Origin: Poa pratensis
Taxonomy: Eukaryota; Streptophyta; Magnoliopsida; Poales; Poaceae
Reading direction: 5' to 3'
NCBI GenBank assembly: GCA_947311845.1
Contig: CAMZMU010000123.1
Coordinates: 16,240,394-16,304,393, forward strand
Length of the DNA: 64,000 bases
Below the pieces are notes generated by a model that searched no databases, was not told where the DNA came from, and worked only from the letters and a program-made list of their open reading frames with translations. This document shows positions 34,310 through 46,449 of the stretch, in pieces; position 1 is the first letter of the stretch, and every line of letters begins with the position of its first letter. The position numbers and the translations under genes are program-made.

Positions 34310-34806
34310 GACGACACCACTAACAAGGGATCGCGCCCCCGCGATCCACCCCAAGACAACAGGAAGAGAGGGATAAACTATCGAGTCTTCGTGCTCCATG
34401 CTGATCTTCTCGACACCACCAACAAGAGATTGTAACTCCATCTTCAACTTGTCGACACCACTAACAAGAGATTGTTGCTCATCGCGAAGGCGACTTCCAA
34501 AGATCGAACCTAATAGGTTGAAAGGCAGGAGAGCGTCCACCCAGGTGGAATCCTATAACTTTGAAAGATGGATAAGAGTGGAGACTCCAAAACAAATAAG
34601 ATAAGATGAGGAGAAGAATAGAGGTAAGGAGTAAACAGGAATCCTATTCAGATATTTCCAAAATAGGTTTTACCAAAATAGTTGGACACTCTACGAACAA
34701 CGACCGTTAGCGAGGTTATCCTACAGTCTTTGCGGACCCGCTGCTTCGATAACCAATCGTATCGAAACAACCTTGGGGTTTCGGAACCTGAGCTCTGATA
34801 CCACTT
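34310..34806 (-). mobile_element. Internal domain of the long-LTR element (unit 2)
   Basis: Copy of 20949-21443, with the same primer-binding site (TGGTATCAGAGCTC on the minus strand, near 34790-34803) and the three GACACCAC(T/C)AACAAG repeats. No gag-pol. Confidence 0.75.
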
Positions 34807-35177
34807 TGTGACGCCCCAAAATCGGTACTATGCAGATTTCAGCGATCCCACCAAAATCCGCATAATAACGATCTTAGGTTGCCGACCAGACATAACGTGC
34901 ACGCCGAAACATGCGCGTTATGTGGGTGGAATTGTGATAACATTACAACAGTTCAAGAAAGAATCCACAACAACAAAAGGAGATATATATATATACAAGA
35001 ACGACTCAAACGGGTCAGGATACAACTGATACATTACAAAGATTCAAGCACAGCGAAAGCAAAAGTATCCGACTACGGATAAGATATAAATGGGACTAAG
35101 AGTCCTTAAGATAAACGAAGGCGTCCATATCCCTGCCCAGGCCGGGTGCGAGCAAGCAGATCGTGTAGGAGACAAAA
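34807..35177 (-). repeat. Truncated 5' LTR of the long-LTR element (unit 2)
   Basis: Copy of 21444-21814, including the same internal jump from CCCTGCCCAGGCC to GGGTGCGAGCAAGC and the same stop at the unit junction. Confidence 0.8.
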
Positions 35178-36763
35178 CAGAATCTATTAATATGCAGATA
35201 TACCGTAACGGAGGAGATCGATGTACATACCCTTGTAATCCGAAAAGCGGGGATTACGCTCCCGCACAAGCGTTGTCGATGAAGCCGACGTAGCAGACCA
35301 CAAGGTCGTGTAGACGAACTCTCCAAGTGCTGCACGTGCAGCACCTCGTAGCTCTACACACGTACGGTGTAGACAACGACCCCCGGGCTCCGATCCAGCA
35401 AAGCAGCGGAAGCAGAAGACTTGGACCGAAGAAGACCAGCAGCACGGCGGCGTGCGTATGGTGGAGAAAACCTCAACCTATGCGTAACTCCAATTGCGGA
35501 GTCACGTCCGAAGGTGAGAGAGAGAGAGAGAGAGGAATTTCTGTGTTAATTTCCAAGGCATGGGGGCACCCCTATTTAAAGGTGGAGGAGGGGTGTCACC
35601 CTTGGTGGCTAAGCCATGTGGGACTATTCCCACATGGTGCGCCGCACCAAGGGGTGCGCCAGCCCCCGGGTGGGCCCCATTCGGCCCACCTAGGCCAGCC
35701 GCACCTCATCCCCTCCTTTGGGGTGCGGTTCCCCCCTATGGGCCTTCTTCTCCGGGAGTTGGCCCATTTAAGGTTGGGCTGCCTTTAAAATTCGAATTAA
35801 ATTAAAATAAAATATATTTAATCATTAATTACATTAATTAATATTAAATACATATTATCTAATTTATTCCGGCTCCGAAAACCATTTCGTTGCCCTCCGA
35901 ACTCCATTGGATATGTCCCGGAACGCTTCCGGTGCTCTTCTCTCTATTTTCTCTTCTACTTCCAATCTAATTAAACGTCGCCTACCCTTAAGTGTGTCAC
36001 CCTACGGTTCGGGATCACTCCAGACATGATCGAGACCTGTCTCCGATCAATGACTAACGACGGGGTCTGGAAACCCATGATAGCCCCTGTGCGTCCACGA
36101 ATATCTTTGTCGTTTGAACCTTAGACGTCAAGTCTCAAACCTTTTGCCTGGCGATACTTAGTCTTGTCCGAGACTTGATCTCAGGCATCGCGATACCTAG
36201 CTCGATCTCGTTACCGACAATACTTTCTTTACTCGTCTATCATATTACTTCCTCGTGACCTAGTCACATGCTTGCAAGCTCATTGATGCAATCTCACTGA
36301 GTAGGACCAGAGTATCTATCCTGCTATACGGATTGGCAAATCCCGCTCTTGATCATACGCCTCAACCTATTTCCGAGGGACACCTTTATTGTCACCCTTT
36401 ATAAGGAGTGACGTTTGATGCAATCAAAGTACCATTCAGAAATAGCAATTAAATATGATCTCACGGTCAAAGGCGTGAGTACTATGTCCTATATATATTG
36501 GGTGTGCGTCCATCACATCATTCACCTAATGATATGACTCCATTATGAATTGACGTCCAAGTCCATGATCAGAAAATCTTGATCTTCTGTTGATCTCAAT
36601 GGACTAGTAAAGAGGCTACTAGGGACCTGCTTGTTTACATACCACACGTGTATTAATGTTTCCGCTTAAAACAGTTATAGCATGGTATAAAACGTATTAT
36701 GAACAATCGAGATATGACAAATAAAATATCTTTATTAATTGCCTCTAGGGCATATCTCCTTCA
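35178..36763 (-). repeat. Truncated solo LTR copy (unit 3)
   Basis: Same truncation point as unit 2 (CAGAATCTATTA) and same right end at TATCTCCTTCA followed by TATAT. Confidence 0.9.
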
Positions 36764-36922
36764 TATATCTCTCTACGAAGAACACATCACTAGTGCTAGG
36801 GTCATGCATCCGAATTTGGTGTTGCAGGTGTTTAAATTTTTCAGTGTAAACCTCTACAGTGTCTACTTGCTTAAGAGCCAGAATCTGTCGCATGTAGAGA
36901 TTAAACTTGTTCTTTCTCCAAT
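36764..36922 (-). pseudogene. gag fragment left of the CACTA (unit 3)
   Basis: Encodes the gag piece KFNLYMRQILALKQVDTVEV to FVERY on the minus strand. It is continuous with 40019-40658 once the CACTA and one AAT are removed. Confidence 0.8.
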
Positions 36923-38132
36923 CACTAGTACAGAACGACACATCGGAAACGGGCCAAAAACCCCTTCGGCAACGGAGAAAGGGTCCGTGTCCCCGCCTCT
37001 GTCACTGATGTGAAGGCCTTCATCGGTAACGGAGGCCAAAAACCGTTTCCGATGAGGTCTCCATTTGGCAACGGTTGTGCGCAGACCTCCGTTTCCTTAG
37101 TTTTCCTTCATCAGATACGGAGTTTGCCATCCACCCGTTTGCATTGAGCATTTCTCATATTTCGGTTACAGGATGCCACGTTTACAAATGCCACTAGATA
37201 CTTAAAATCTCACAGCACAAGCTCAAATACTAAAACGGTAACAGATTTCATTCATATCACAATGTAACTTTACATTTCCATCACAATTTCACCTTTACAA
37301 TTGCATCACAAGATGTGACAAACATAAGAGGTAAAACGATAACAGATTTCATCTATACTAAGCCTATCATGTCAAAGGACGGAAAGAATATATGATTTCT
37401 TCCCTACATCCTTTTCCACAATCCTCGCAGGTGTCACTCTAGCTATCTCTTCTTATCTCAACTTCTTGAGAGAAGGATGTTGAAGCTTTGGACCCTATAC
37501 ATTAGTAAATAGAGTTACAATTGTTAAATACATATGCTAAAACAAATACACTATGAATTTAAGCAAACTGAAACGATATCTTACCTATGTCTTGAGGTGG
37601 CTCTTATTGATGAACCGGAGCAGCCAACACACGGCTTGTCAACAAGATATTGCGATGTCAGCAGCTTCATAGGATGCCTGACAACGATCATCCTTTCCAT
37701 GGAGGCCACCACCGGCTCTAGATTTTTTATGCAGTGTCACCGAAATCTAATCTAATACGTCACCGATGTGACATTTCGGCGACACTGTATAAAACACTCT
37801 TACTTAAAAAAGTATTTTATGCAGTGTACCAAAACGTCACAATAGCGACGGTGGATATGTATGGTGGAGTTTGAAAGGGAACAGCTTGATATCCCTAAAT
37901 GTAAATAAGGATTTATGTTAGTTCTGACACTACTAGATAGAACAAACAATTTAACACAATAATATGAAGTATACAGTAGTATATAGTGTGTACTGACCTG
38001 TGTATATAATTGGAGGCCATTATGGGAAAGTCAACAAACACTACTCTCTTGAGTAATGTTCGTTGTTTGTTCTGTGTCTCCGACTTTTTTATGCAGTGTC
38101 ACCGAAATAGACTCCTGTTTTCACATGGACTA

Positions 38133-38637
38133 GTTAGCTAAACTACAACCGGTTGCAAGTGCACAATAGGCAAGTTAACTACATCAAGAAATGATCTAGA
38201 TAGAACTACCGGATGTGAACTGAACTACTTTCAACAAGTTAGCTAAACTACAACTAGTTGCAAGTGCACAATAGGCAAGTTAACTACATCAAGAAATGAT
38301 CTAGATAGAACTACCGGATGTGAACTGAACTACTTTCAACAAGTTAGCTAAACTACAACTAGTTGCAAGTGCACAATAGGCAAGTTAACTACATCAAGAA
38401 CTGATCTAGATAGAACTACCGGATGTGAACTGAACTACTTTCAACAAGTTAGCTAAACTACAACTAGTTGCAAGTGCACAATAGGCAAGTTAACTACATC
38501 AAGAAATGATCTAGATAGAACTACCGGATGTGAACTGAACTACTATCAACAAGTAAGCTAAACTACAACTAGTTGCAAGTGCACAATAGGCAAGTTAACT
38601 ACATCAAGAAATGATCTAGATAGAACTACCGGATGTG
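38133..38637. repeat. 105-bp tandem repeat array inside the CACTA
   Basis: Repeat starts (GTTAGCTAAACTACAAC) fall at 38133, 38238, 38343, 38448 and 38553, an exact 105-bp period, with the last copy partial. The copies are almost identical, so the array is young or homogenised. Confidence 0.93.
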
Positions 38638-38717
38638 GATCTGATACCTTCTTCACGTCGCCGTTGGATCGATCTAGCAGATCCGGAAGTGGTGGAGGCA
38701 GAGGAAGCGGACAGAGC

Positions 38718-38820
38718 GACGACCTCGCCGTGTCGGGCGAGATGGCGAAGACCTCGCCGTGTCGGGGGACATGGCGAACACCTCGCCGTGTCGGGGGAGA
38801 TGGCGAAGACCTCGCCGTGA
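38718..38820. repeat. About 30-bp GC-rich tandem repeat inside the CACTA
   Basis: Four tandem copies of a unit built on ACCTCGCCGTGTCGGG and ATGGCGAA, directly after the 105-bp array. The frames through it are repetitive and not credible proteins. Confidence 0.8.
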
Positions 38821-39214
38821 TAGCCGTCGTCTGGGCGGAGACGGCGCCGCCACGGCGCCGGCGATGGCCGCAACGCCAGGAGGCGCCGCCACGAACAGAT
38901 CTAGCATACTGGGACAGAGTGAGGAAACGAGTGTTAGGTTTTGCTCTGTACGCCCATATATATAGGTAAAACATAGGAAACGGTTCTTTAGAAGGACCGT
39001 TTCCTTTGTGTTTCTTCCACTGAGGTGTGGGACCTACGCGCCCACTCTGTGGAATTTCTTCTACTCTCTGGAATAATATTTTCCTAATCTCTACTATATG
39101 GAGAAAACCACTTATAGGATACTTATATTAATATTAGTGATTACTACATTACATACGCAGTACATATTAATAATAATAAAGTAAATTACAGTTGGAGAAC
39201 TTATAGAACTACTA

Positions 39215-39604
39215 CTAGCTACTTCTTGTTTTTCTTGCGCCCTGCTTCCGCGCAATCCTCGTCCTTCTCACGGCCTCGCTTATTGGGGGCCATTGGAGGT
39301 GGTGGCGGCGGCGGCGGCGGCAGCATATCGGAGGCGGTGGCGGCGGCTTTCTTCTCCGTCGCCGGGGCTCCCTTCTTCGGGACCGGCGCCTCCGCCTCGT
39401 CCTCCTCCTCCTCCTCCTCTCCTCTTCGGTTGACTCGTCATCAGAATCAACCTTCGGCGGGCCCAGCATCAAGGTGGGATCATGGAAGTTGGCGTATTCG
39501 TCGTCGCTCGTCTCCGGCGTCGGTCCTTCAACGGACTCGCCGCTGACGGGGGGACTGTCCCGCGGCGACTCAGTGTGCTCCTGTGTGTCGTTGCTGCGAG
39601 GCAT
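39215..39604 (-). CDS. Hypothetical frame inside the CACTA (129 aa)
   Basis: ATG at 39604 on the minus strand. The N-terminal 75 residues are acidic and Ser/Thr/Pro-rich (MPRSNDTQEHTESPRDSPPV, later SDDEYANFHDP); the rest turns abruptly into a long Arg run, which suggests a frameshift in a GGC/CTC-rich stretch. No family recognised. It could be the first exon of a CACTA-borne gene or captured host sequence. Confidence 0.3.
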   Translation of the reverse strand: MPRSNDTQEHTESPRDSPPVSGESVEGPTPETSDDEYANFHDPTLMLGPPKVDSDDESTEEERRRRRRTRRRRRSRRREPRRRRRKPPPPPPICCRRRRRHHLQWPPISEAVRRTRIARKQGARKTRSS

Positions 39605-40018
39605 CTTCGCTAATCAGTAGGAGGGAGCGAGCGAGCGAGAGAGAGAGAGAGAGAGCAGATTCGGTGGCGTCTTGAGCTAGCAAGGATTGGGGTTTTCAAG
39701 GAGTAGTGGGCGGTGCCACTACGCCATGGCATTTACTCGCCTCGCTTCGAATTCCAAGATGGAACGTGTCCACATTGGAAACGGACACCCAAAACTCTCC
39801 GTTGCTATAGAGGCACATATCGGAAACGGAGCCAGAATTAAGACCGTTGCCAATACTATGGGTAACGGAGTTAATACTTTCTCCGTTACCTATGTTGACG
39901 GGCCAGCCGCGGCCCAGGTCAGGTTTGTACGCACTGGCCGCGGGAAAGCGCGATTCTCCGTCGCCTAACGCCTGCCGTTTCCATAGAGGGGTATCCGATG
40001 TGTCGTTCTGTACTAGTG

Positions 40019-40658
40019 AATAAGCCTCTACAGGGATGTACAAATCATGCCACAACACAATTTGGTGCTTAGATTGTAAGGTTTTCAGCCAGAGGGCTGC
40101 ATTCCCCACAAAATTGAGCATAGCAAATTTTACTTTCATTGTTTCAGAGATACCGTAAATCTCAAAGTACATATCGCAATTATCCTTCCAAACCGAGGGA
40201 TCAGTGCCATTAAATTTAGGGAAATCCATCTTAGGAGTGGACTGATATGTGATGCGGTGGTCGATCGAAATGATCCTCATCCCCATAGTTACGTGAGTAA
40301 TTGAGGGGAACCAACGTACCATTAGCCGGGGTAACCGCTGAGATCCGGGGATCTCGTTGATGTGCCCCCGTGTGGTGTTGTCGATGCCGTGCCCTTCAGG
40401 CCGTCGCGCCGCCGCGCCCGTGTTCGACGTTGTAGAGAGTGTCGCGGGCGAATCGGGTTGGGGAGGCGGACGCGACTCGATGGCACCCAACCGCGCCGCC
40501 GTGTCCTCGGCTTGGAGCTTGAGGGTTGCCGCCGTGGAGGTGAGGCCGTTGACCGCGGACTCCACGGTCTGCATCCATGTCGAGCGGCCCTCAAACTTGG
40601 ACACGAGTGAATCGAGCTTCTCGTTGGTGGCTTGAGCTTGCTCGGTGGCAGTCGTCAT
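40019..40658 (-). pseudogene. gag N-terminal remnant right of the CACTA (unit 3)
   Basis: ATG at 40658. It reads through MTTATEQAQATNEKLD, PKMDFPKFNGTDPSVWKDN and NFVGNAALWLKTLQ to the CACTA edge, where the open frame runs on into transposon sequence. Confidence 0.85.
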
Positions 40659-40839
40659 TGTTTCCGCGAACTGTCGCTCGGCCGCCGTCGGCCGCTTGGG
40701 TGCTAGCTCGCCGGCCCGAAATCCTCCGATCTAACCGTTGCTCGGATTTACGACGGCAGATCGAGATCCGCTGCCGACCTTGCATCGGAATTACGAATCA
40801 GAAAAAATCGGGCAGGGAAGAGAGGCTCTAGATACCAAG

Positions 40840-41194
40840 TGTTAAGGACCAACTAGGGTTCCTGAGTATAAGATTCAAGTACAGTCCCGAATTACAGAGG
40901 AATTGGACTCCAGGATCGATCTGATCCCGAGGTAGGTGGAACTATGTTCTAACATGTTCAATCTCACACGGCAGCCAACGACTAGACTAAATAGATAGAG
41001 ACGACGACTTCTTCCGTGATGCCAGTTGCTGGGCTTGGGCCGCCTGTGGGCCGGGCTTGCTGGGCCTCGGTCGTGTAGTACTCCCTCTGTTCGGTTTTAC
41101 TTGTCGTGGAGATTGAGCTGATCAAGTACAAAGGCGTAGTACAAACGGCGACAAGTAATACCGAACGGAGGGAGTAGTAGTCAGGGTCATGACA
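40840..41194 (-). repeat. Chromovirus LTR with Stowaway insert (unit 3)
   Basis: 355 bp, equal to the 259-bp LTR plus a 94-bp MITE and its TA duplication. Confidence 0.9.
41081..41174. mobile_element. Stowaway MITE in the distal promoter (unit 3)
   Basis: 94 bp with ends CTCCCTCTGTTCGG and CCGAACGGAGGGAG, flanked by TA. Absent at this site in units 1 and 2 and in the left LTR; present in unit 4. It ends 466 bp upstream of the peptide gene ATG. Confidence 0.93.
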
Positions 41195-41444
41195 ATTCTC
41201 TACCCCGATCGCGATGGCCCGTGACCATATCGCGGCTTGCTCGGTAAGTATAGCTCGCAACCCAGGGTTGAACAGTCGCGTTTCCGGCAAATGGGTATAA
41301 CGATCTGTGACACCAAAGACGTGAGTTTTCACATCGAAAGACCGTAGATTATTTCTCGGAGGACTCGTTGGAGTCTTGGGGAGCTACCGCGTACGTATGT
41401 GTCATGTCGCCTTGTAAGTTCAGCCCGGCGCCCGCGCGTTGTCA

Positions 41445-41493
41445 AGTCAAGCATGGAATGAGCACGAAAGTTTCGCAAAACCTCCTATATATA
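41445..41493 (+). promoter_or_regulatory. Core promoter of peptide gene copy 3
   Basis: AGTCAA (41445-41450) and TATATATA (41486-41493), spacing as in copies 1 and 2. Confidence 0.6.
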
Positions 41494-41639
41494 GCCATGT
41501 AAATCAAGCTTAACTGGCATCAGGTTGAAGGAGCTAGCTAGCTAGAAACAGAAGCTCGTACGAGAAGGAAAGAAAAACAAGGAAGAAGCATACACGACTA
41601 TACATTTATACACCAGTGACGGAGAGAGCATTGGTACCT

Positions 41640-41876
41640 ATGGCCGGGAGGTGCAGGTTTGCTTTGCCACTGATCGTAGCGGTGCTGATGCTGTTGGCAG
41701 CGTCAGGTTCCGCGCGGCCGCTGGGGCGAGGCGGCGACTGGGCTGGCGACGCCACCTCCGGCGTCGCTGAGCATCCTATCGTGCAGTTTCTGCAGCACCT
41801 TTACCTGCAGCAATTGGCAGGGGCCGGAGCTTCCTGTACGACGTATGACAAGAACAACCCGAACTGCCATCCGTAG
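41640..41876 (+). CDS. Small secreted peptide precursor, copy 3 (78 aa)
   Basis: The protein is identical to copies 2 and 4: signal peptide 1-25, ARPLGRGGDW, LYLQQLAGAGASC, and Cys66 and Cys76. The ATG at 41640 is the first after the TATA box. Promoter, leader and 3' AATAAA are intact. It differs from copies 1 and 2 in having a Stowaway MITE in its distal promoter. Role not known; the layout is that of a secreted peptide-hormone or phytocytokine precursor. Confidence 0.85.
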   Translation: MAGRCRFALPLIVAVLMLLAASGSARPLGRGGDWAGDATSGVAEHPIVQFLQHLYLQQLAGAGASCTTYDKNNPNCHP

Positions 41877-44800
41877 CACGGTAGAGGCACACCAAATCAT
41901 ATAGCTATAAGCTATCGATAGATGTTTGTGTCTGTGATTCGCAAGATCAGTGACATGTAATCCAATAAGTTGATACTCTAGTGTGTTGATTCACTTTCAT
42001 GTTAATTTTCGATGATTTATGAATAAATCAGCTTGTTTTGGTAGCATGAGTTCTCCATATTTTGTTATGAATAAAAACAACAGTAGCAAAATACAACTAT
42101 GAACCCTACAAGCATCGGTCCATCTTTTTCGATAAATCGCCAGGCACACTCAACCGATGCGTACGCCTCAGCCGGCGCCAGCTGCTTACTGTTTCAAGCT
42201 CACCCGAAAGATTAGGGGAGGGAACCTACGGGTGAGCAAAATCCTTCCATCGCTTTCTGCCCTGTTTCTTGCGAATCGCTACTCAGCAACAACAATCGAG
42301 TCGTCATGCAGTGTAACTCTGAGATTGCATTGCTGTATTCTGCAGCATAACTTTTCCAACTAGGCCTTTCTCTGTACAAAGCAGGTTATTTCCAACACCC
42401 ATGTCTCAGTAGGCTGGAGCACGTTAGATGCAGGTAGAGATTAAGTTGATTGTGCCAAGGACTGCAAGACACTTTTCGATGGAGGTTTGTAATGCTTTAT
42501 TACTATGTCCATGGCTTTGACACTCCATTACTGCTGTAAAATCAATCCAATATAGCTTTGTGTGTACAGAAGGAGGTTTTACTTCGTTAGGGGCAACATT
42601 TCAGATTATTCAACTTTATTACTTTATTTTCTGTCCTTCAACTTGGCTCAAGGTTTGGTTAGGCCAATGCTTTACACTGATGTTGCAATTTCAATTTATT
42701 TTTTTATATCATGAAAGTATTTTTAGTTTCCCTGCTTGGTAAATATCTGACCAACTAAATGTTAATACGTACGTATTTGTATAGATGTCGAAAACAATAT
42801 GTATTATTGGATAAAGTTCTTTTGTTCATTATTCTTGGATCCAAAAATTGATTGGTTGAAATTTCCTACATTCTATTAAACAGAGAACAGGTTTTCCTCC
42901 TATTCATGAAAATATGCTTCCTAATACATTGAGATGAGGAAATACATATATTTGTAGCAAAATGCTACGGATCTAAATTGATACAATCGTTAATGCCTAA
43001 TGTTATTAACCGCTTACGTAGGAATGATGTACATTCGGGTGACAGAAGATGATTTGGGTATCCCTCATTCCTCTATAAAAATGAACAAAAGAGAACAATC
43101 TTGGGTATACCTACGTAGGAATGATGTACATTCGGGACAGAGGAGTTCCACGTCTTGATGTCGCTGGTGGGTGCTGAGAGTGGGAGTTCCTTCCTTCATC
43201 CGTCGCTTCGCATGTTGTGGAGGAATCTGGCGCCTCTGCACATGGTGTGAACATATTAAGGTTACGACTGATTATTTCTCAGGCCGGTAAATTATATAGG
43301 GTGAGCTTATGTGTTTAGGTGGTGCCCGTGAGCCGGAGATGTCGACATAGCTTTGGATTTATGTTCTCCAGACTCGATCCGATTACGTCGGTGTACGTTC
43401 TGGTGTCCTGGGCACAATGTTTTTCCATTTGAACATATCAGCAATTACAATCAACCCGTAGCAACGCACTAACTTGATTAACCGAGAAAAGACATATAGA
43501 CGTATATTTTCTCTCCTGTTGCAACGCACGGGCATGTTTCCTAGTATTTATATACATCCGGCCTCTCTAACAGCTCAATACTAAGAGCAACTGGAGATAT
43601 CAAGGATGCAAACATCCCAAAACTAAAAGAAAAAGGGACGAAAGAAAAAGTAAGATCTAAACCACGCAGTACTCAATTGTGATGTTGTTTCGCATCCTCT
43701 TGACCATCAAACTTCATGCCTTCTAACCTTAACTATGACAAACACATACAGACGCTCATACTCTCATGTACGTGTTGTGTCCCACACCACTCGGCAACGA
43801 ATATGAATAAGCCTCATTCGCGAGAACCATGGAACATGAAATCTCAGAACATCTTCAGACAGAATGTTGAACCTTCTAACCAATACTCACATGCGCAGTT
43901 CTGACGTAATCAACTCCGGTCATGGATTATTACTTGGGGACATGACTATATGTGTCTATGGACCACAATCGTCTCGATGGAAGATCCCCGATTTCTAATT
44001 GTCGGGAGGATAGTTGTCTTGTGTCGGCTTCTATTTGAGGTCTCTAGTTGTCGATGTCTGACTCGGGATGATAGACATCAAACTGAATATGAAGTTCCAT
44101 GACTAACATCAGACTCGATGACATCACAAAAAATCCAAAAGTATTATTATTAGTAATTTCACAATCAAAATCTAACCAACATATAGAAGGATTTGCTATA
44201 AAAAAAATCTGTTATGTTGATTAAAGTGTGTAATATTTTTTGAACCAGAAATTATAGTAGTGCACAATTTTCTTAGTATTTAGAATTTCATTTGTTTTCT
44301 ACGAGTCACCATTGCGGTTTTAAACACACACATGAGCAAACTTCGCGCCATGGATTCCAGGTAAGTCTATGCGAAGATAAAGTATTAGTCAGAGGTTTAG
44401 AAAGTGGGCATATGTAAAACTGGTGTTTTCATACTTTGTTATTGGCTTAGTACTTGTATTACAGGTTGGTCTTTTTTTTGGAAGCATTGATTTGCTTCTT
44501 TCATTTGGTTGTGGCCAGCGAAGACATGTTGAGAAGTAGGTGGAGGGTGTACTGTCAAGGTCAGTCTCCTCCCTCCCGCATTCTCCACTCCTCCAGGGCG
44601 CGAACACAACTTGTAACTTTCATCGTATGTGGTCTTTAAAGAGCATCTCTTCTCAAAACCTCAAACAAAAAGGCGATGAGTTGGAATCCTATTCTAAGGA
44701 TTTGATCTTGTGGTTAGCTAGATTGGATTTTCTTGTTACTTTTGCGAGAGTCATCTGGTGGTGGGAAACCTTGTCGCTTTTGAATTCTCGAATATCAATG

Positions 44801-45354
44801 AGATTTGGGGATCCTAATTAAAAACTAAAATGAAGTACTATTTCTCACGAATTATTATATTAATATTTAAAATGCACGAGTTATATCGGGTTGGAATATA
44901 TGTACAACTAATTAAAACATTTAAAAGATCATTTTCATACACCCTCCTCTAATTTTCTTATACTTATTTGCATACTGGTTATACTTGTTGCATCTTCGTT
45001 AATTGTTTCCTACTTTTAATTAGCATCCATGTTTTTTCGTTTCAGATGTCATGATTAAAAATATTATTGTCCATATCCTTATTTGCTTATTAAACACACT
45101 AGTTATACGTTTGTTCGAGTTAAGTACATATATTGCAAAAAAATCAAACAATGACCAATACATAGATTTTATGCTTTAACAATATTCATGGTAAGAATAT
45201 ATATGCTCAAATAATAATTATACTTTTAAATGTCAAAAGAAAAAAGGTTCATGTTAGACTAATGTTACCCGAACGTTCTTTTCACATTTAGTGTAGCTAA
45301 GTAAATTAAGAAACTCAACTTACGTACCTTCCTCTTCAATTTCCATCATGCATG
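41877..45354. other. Conserved downstream tract of the duplicated unit (copy 3)
   Basis: Near-identical to 13766-17243. The two-exon candidate is intact here (ATG 44332, donor after 44360, acceptor at 44464, stop at 44639). No other gene visible. Confidence 0.6.
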
Positions 45355-45573
45355 CACTACAGGAAACTGTGCATACGCCGATGGCCAAAAGCCGTCGACT
45401 GCCGTCGGCATATGGCCGGCCGTCGGCGTAACAGGGCATCGGCGTAGGCCAAATTGTCGTCGGCGTATTAAAATTCGTCGGCGTAGGGCTACGCCGACGG
45501 CAAAGCCGTCGGCATATCTCTCCCTACGTCGACGGGTTTGCCGTCGGCATATCTCTCCCTACGTCGACGGGTT
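45355..45573. mobile_element. Terminal fragment of a CACTA transposon (unit 3)
   Basis: Starts CACTACAGGAAACTG with GCCGTCGGCATA repeats. The stretch around GCATATCTCTCCCTACGTCG is present twice in tandem just before the break. It ends abruptly at GACGGGTT, where unit 4 starts. Confidence 0.8.
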
Positions 45574-45630
45574 CGCCTAACGCCTGCCGTTTTCATAGAG
45601 GGGTATCCGATGTGTCGTTCTGTACTAGTG
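45574..45630. mobile_element. Right end of the CACTA carried into unit 4
   Basis: 57 bp ending TGTGTCGTTCTGTACTAGTG, followed by AAT and gag as at 40018. No left end is present, so this arrived by duplication and not by transposition. Confidence 0.92.
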
Positions 45631-46268
45631 AATAAGCCTCTACAGGGATGTACAAATCATGCCACAACACAATTTGGTGCTTAGATTGTAAGGTTTTCAG
45701 CCAGAGGGCTGCATTCCCCACAAAATTGAGCATAGCAAATTTTACTTTCATTGTTTCAGAGATACCGTAAATCTCAAAGTACATATCGCAATTATCCTTC
45801 CAAACCGAGGGATCAGTGCCATCAAATTTAGGGAAATCCATCTTAGGAGTGGACTGATAGCGTGTGTGATGCGGTGGTCGATCGAAATGATCCTCATCCC
45901 CATAGTTACGTGAGTAATTGAGGGGAACCAACGTACCATTAGCCGGGGGTAACCGCTGAGATCCGGGGATCTCGTTGATGTGCCCCCGTGTGGTGTTGTC
46001 GATGCCGTGCCCTTCAGGCCGTCGCGCCCGTGTTCGACGTTGTAGAGAGCGTCGCGGGCGAATCGGGTTGGGGAGGCGGACGCGACTCGATGGCACCCAA
46101 CCGCGCCGCCGTGTCCTCGGCTTGGAGCTTGAGGGTTGCCGCCGTGGAGGTGAGGCCGTTGACCGCGGACTCCACGGTCTGCATCCATGTCGAGCGGCCC
46201 TCAAACTTGGACACGAGTGAATCGAGCTTCTCGTTGGTGGCTTGAGCTTGCTCGGTGGCAGTCGTCAT
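45631..46268 (-). pseudogene. gag N-terminal remnant (unit 4)
   Basis: ATG at 46268. It carries MTTATEQAQATNEKLD and, in a second frame, the longest clear gag reading in the window (RRPEGHGIDNTTRGHINEIP through WHDLYIPVEAYS). A short deletion near 46024 separates the frames. Confidence 0.85.
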
Positions 46269-46449
46269 TGTTTCCGCGAACTGTCGCTCGGCCGCCGTCG
46301 GCCGCTTGGGTGCTAGCTCGCCGGCCCGAAATCCTCCGATCTAACCGTTGCTCGGATTTACGACGGCAGATCGAGATCCGCTGCCGACCTTGCATCGGAA
46401 TTACGAATCAGAAAAAATCGGGCAGGGAAGAGAGGCTCTAGATACCAAG

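Larger units (their letters stand above)
21815..35177 (+). repeat. Segmental repeat unit 2 (13.4 kb)
   Basis: Same order as unit 1: truncated solo LTR, gag remnant, chromovirus LTR, peptide gene, downstream tract, CACTA end, long-LTR element. It is longer because of a Harbinger insertion and because it keeps 285 bp missing in unit 1. The junction to unit 3 is the same fusion as between units 1 and 2, with one base changed. Confidence 0.92.
36923..40018. mobile_element. Complete non-autonomous CACTA transposon
   Basis: 3096 bp with inverted ends CACTAGTACAGAACGACACA and TGTGTCGTTCTGTACTAGTG and a 3-bp duplication AAT (36920-36922 and 40019-40021). Units 1 and 2 have the empty site (CCAATAAGCC). 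Subterminal copies of CGGAAACGG and GGCAACGG occur near both ends. No transposase domains are visible; the interior holds a 105-bp tandem array, a 30-bp array and an Arg-rich frame. Confidence 0.95.
35178..45573 (+). repeat. Segmental repeat unit 3 (10.4 kb)
   Basis: Starts at the same fusion point as unit 2. It contains solo-LTR and gag remnants, a 3.1-kb CACTA, chromovirus LTR with a Stowaway, the third 78-residue peptide gene and the downstream tract. It ends inside the CACTA terminal fragment, where unit 4 begins; the long-LTR element is not reached. Confidence 0.9.

Noticed and set aside
38133..38637. Regular 105-bp repeats considered as a CRISPR-like array
   Set aside because: There are no short repeats with unique spacers. 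The full 105-bp unit repeats, it lies in a CACTA transposon, and the DNA is plant nuclear.
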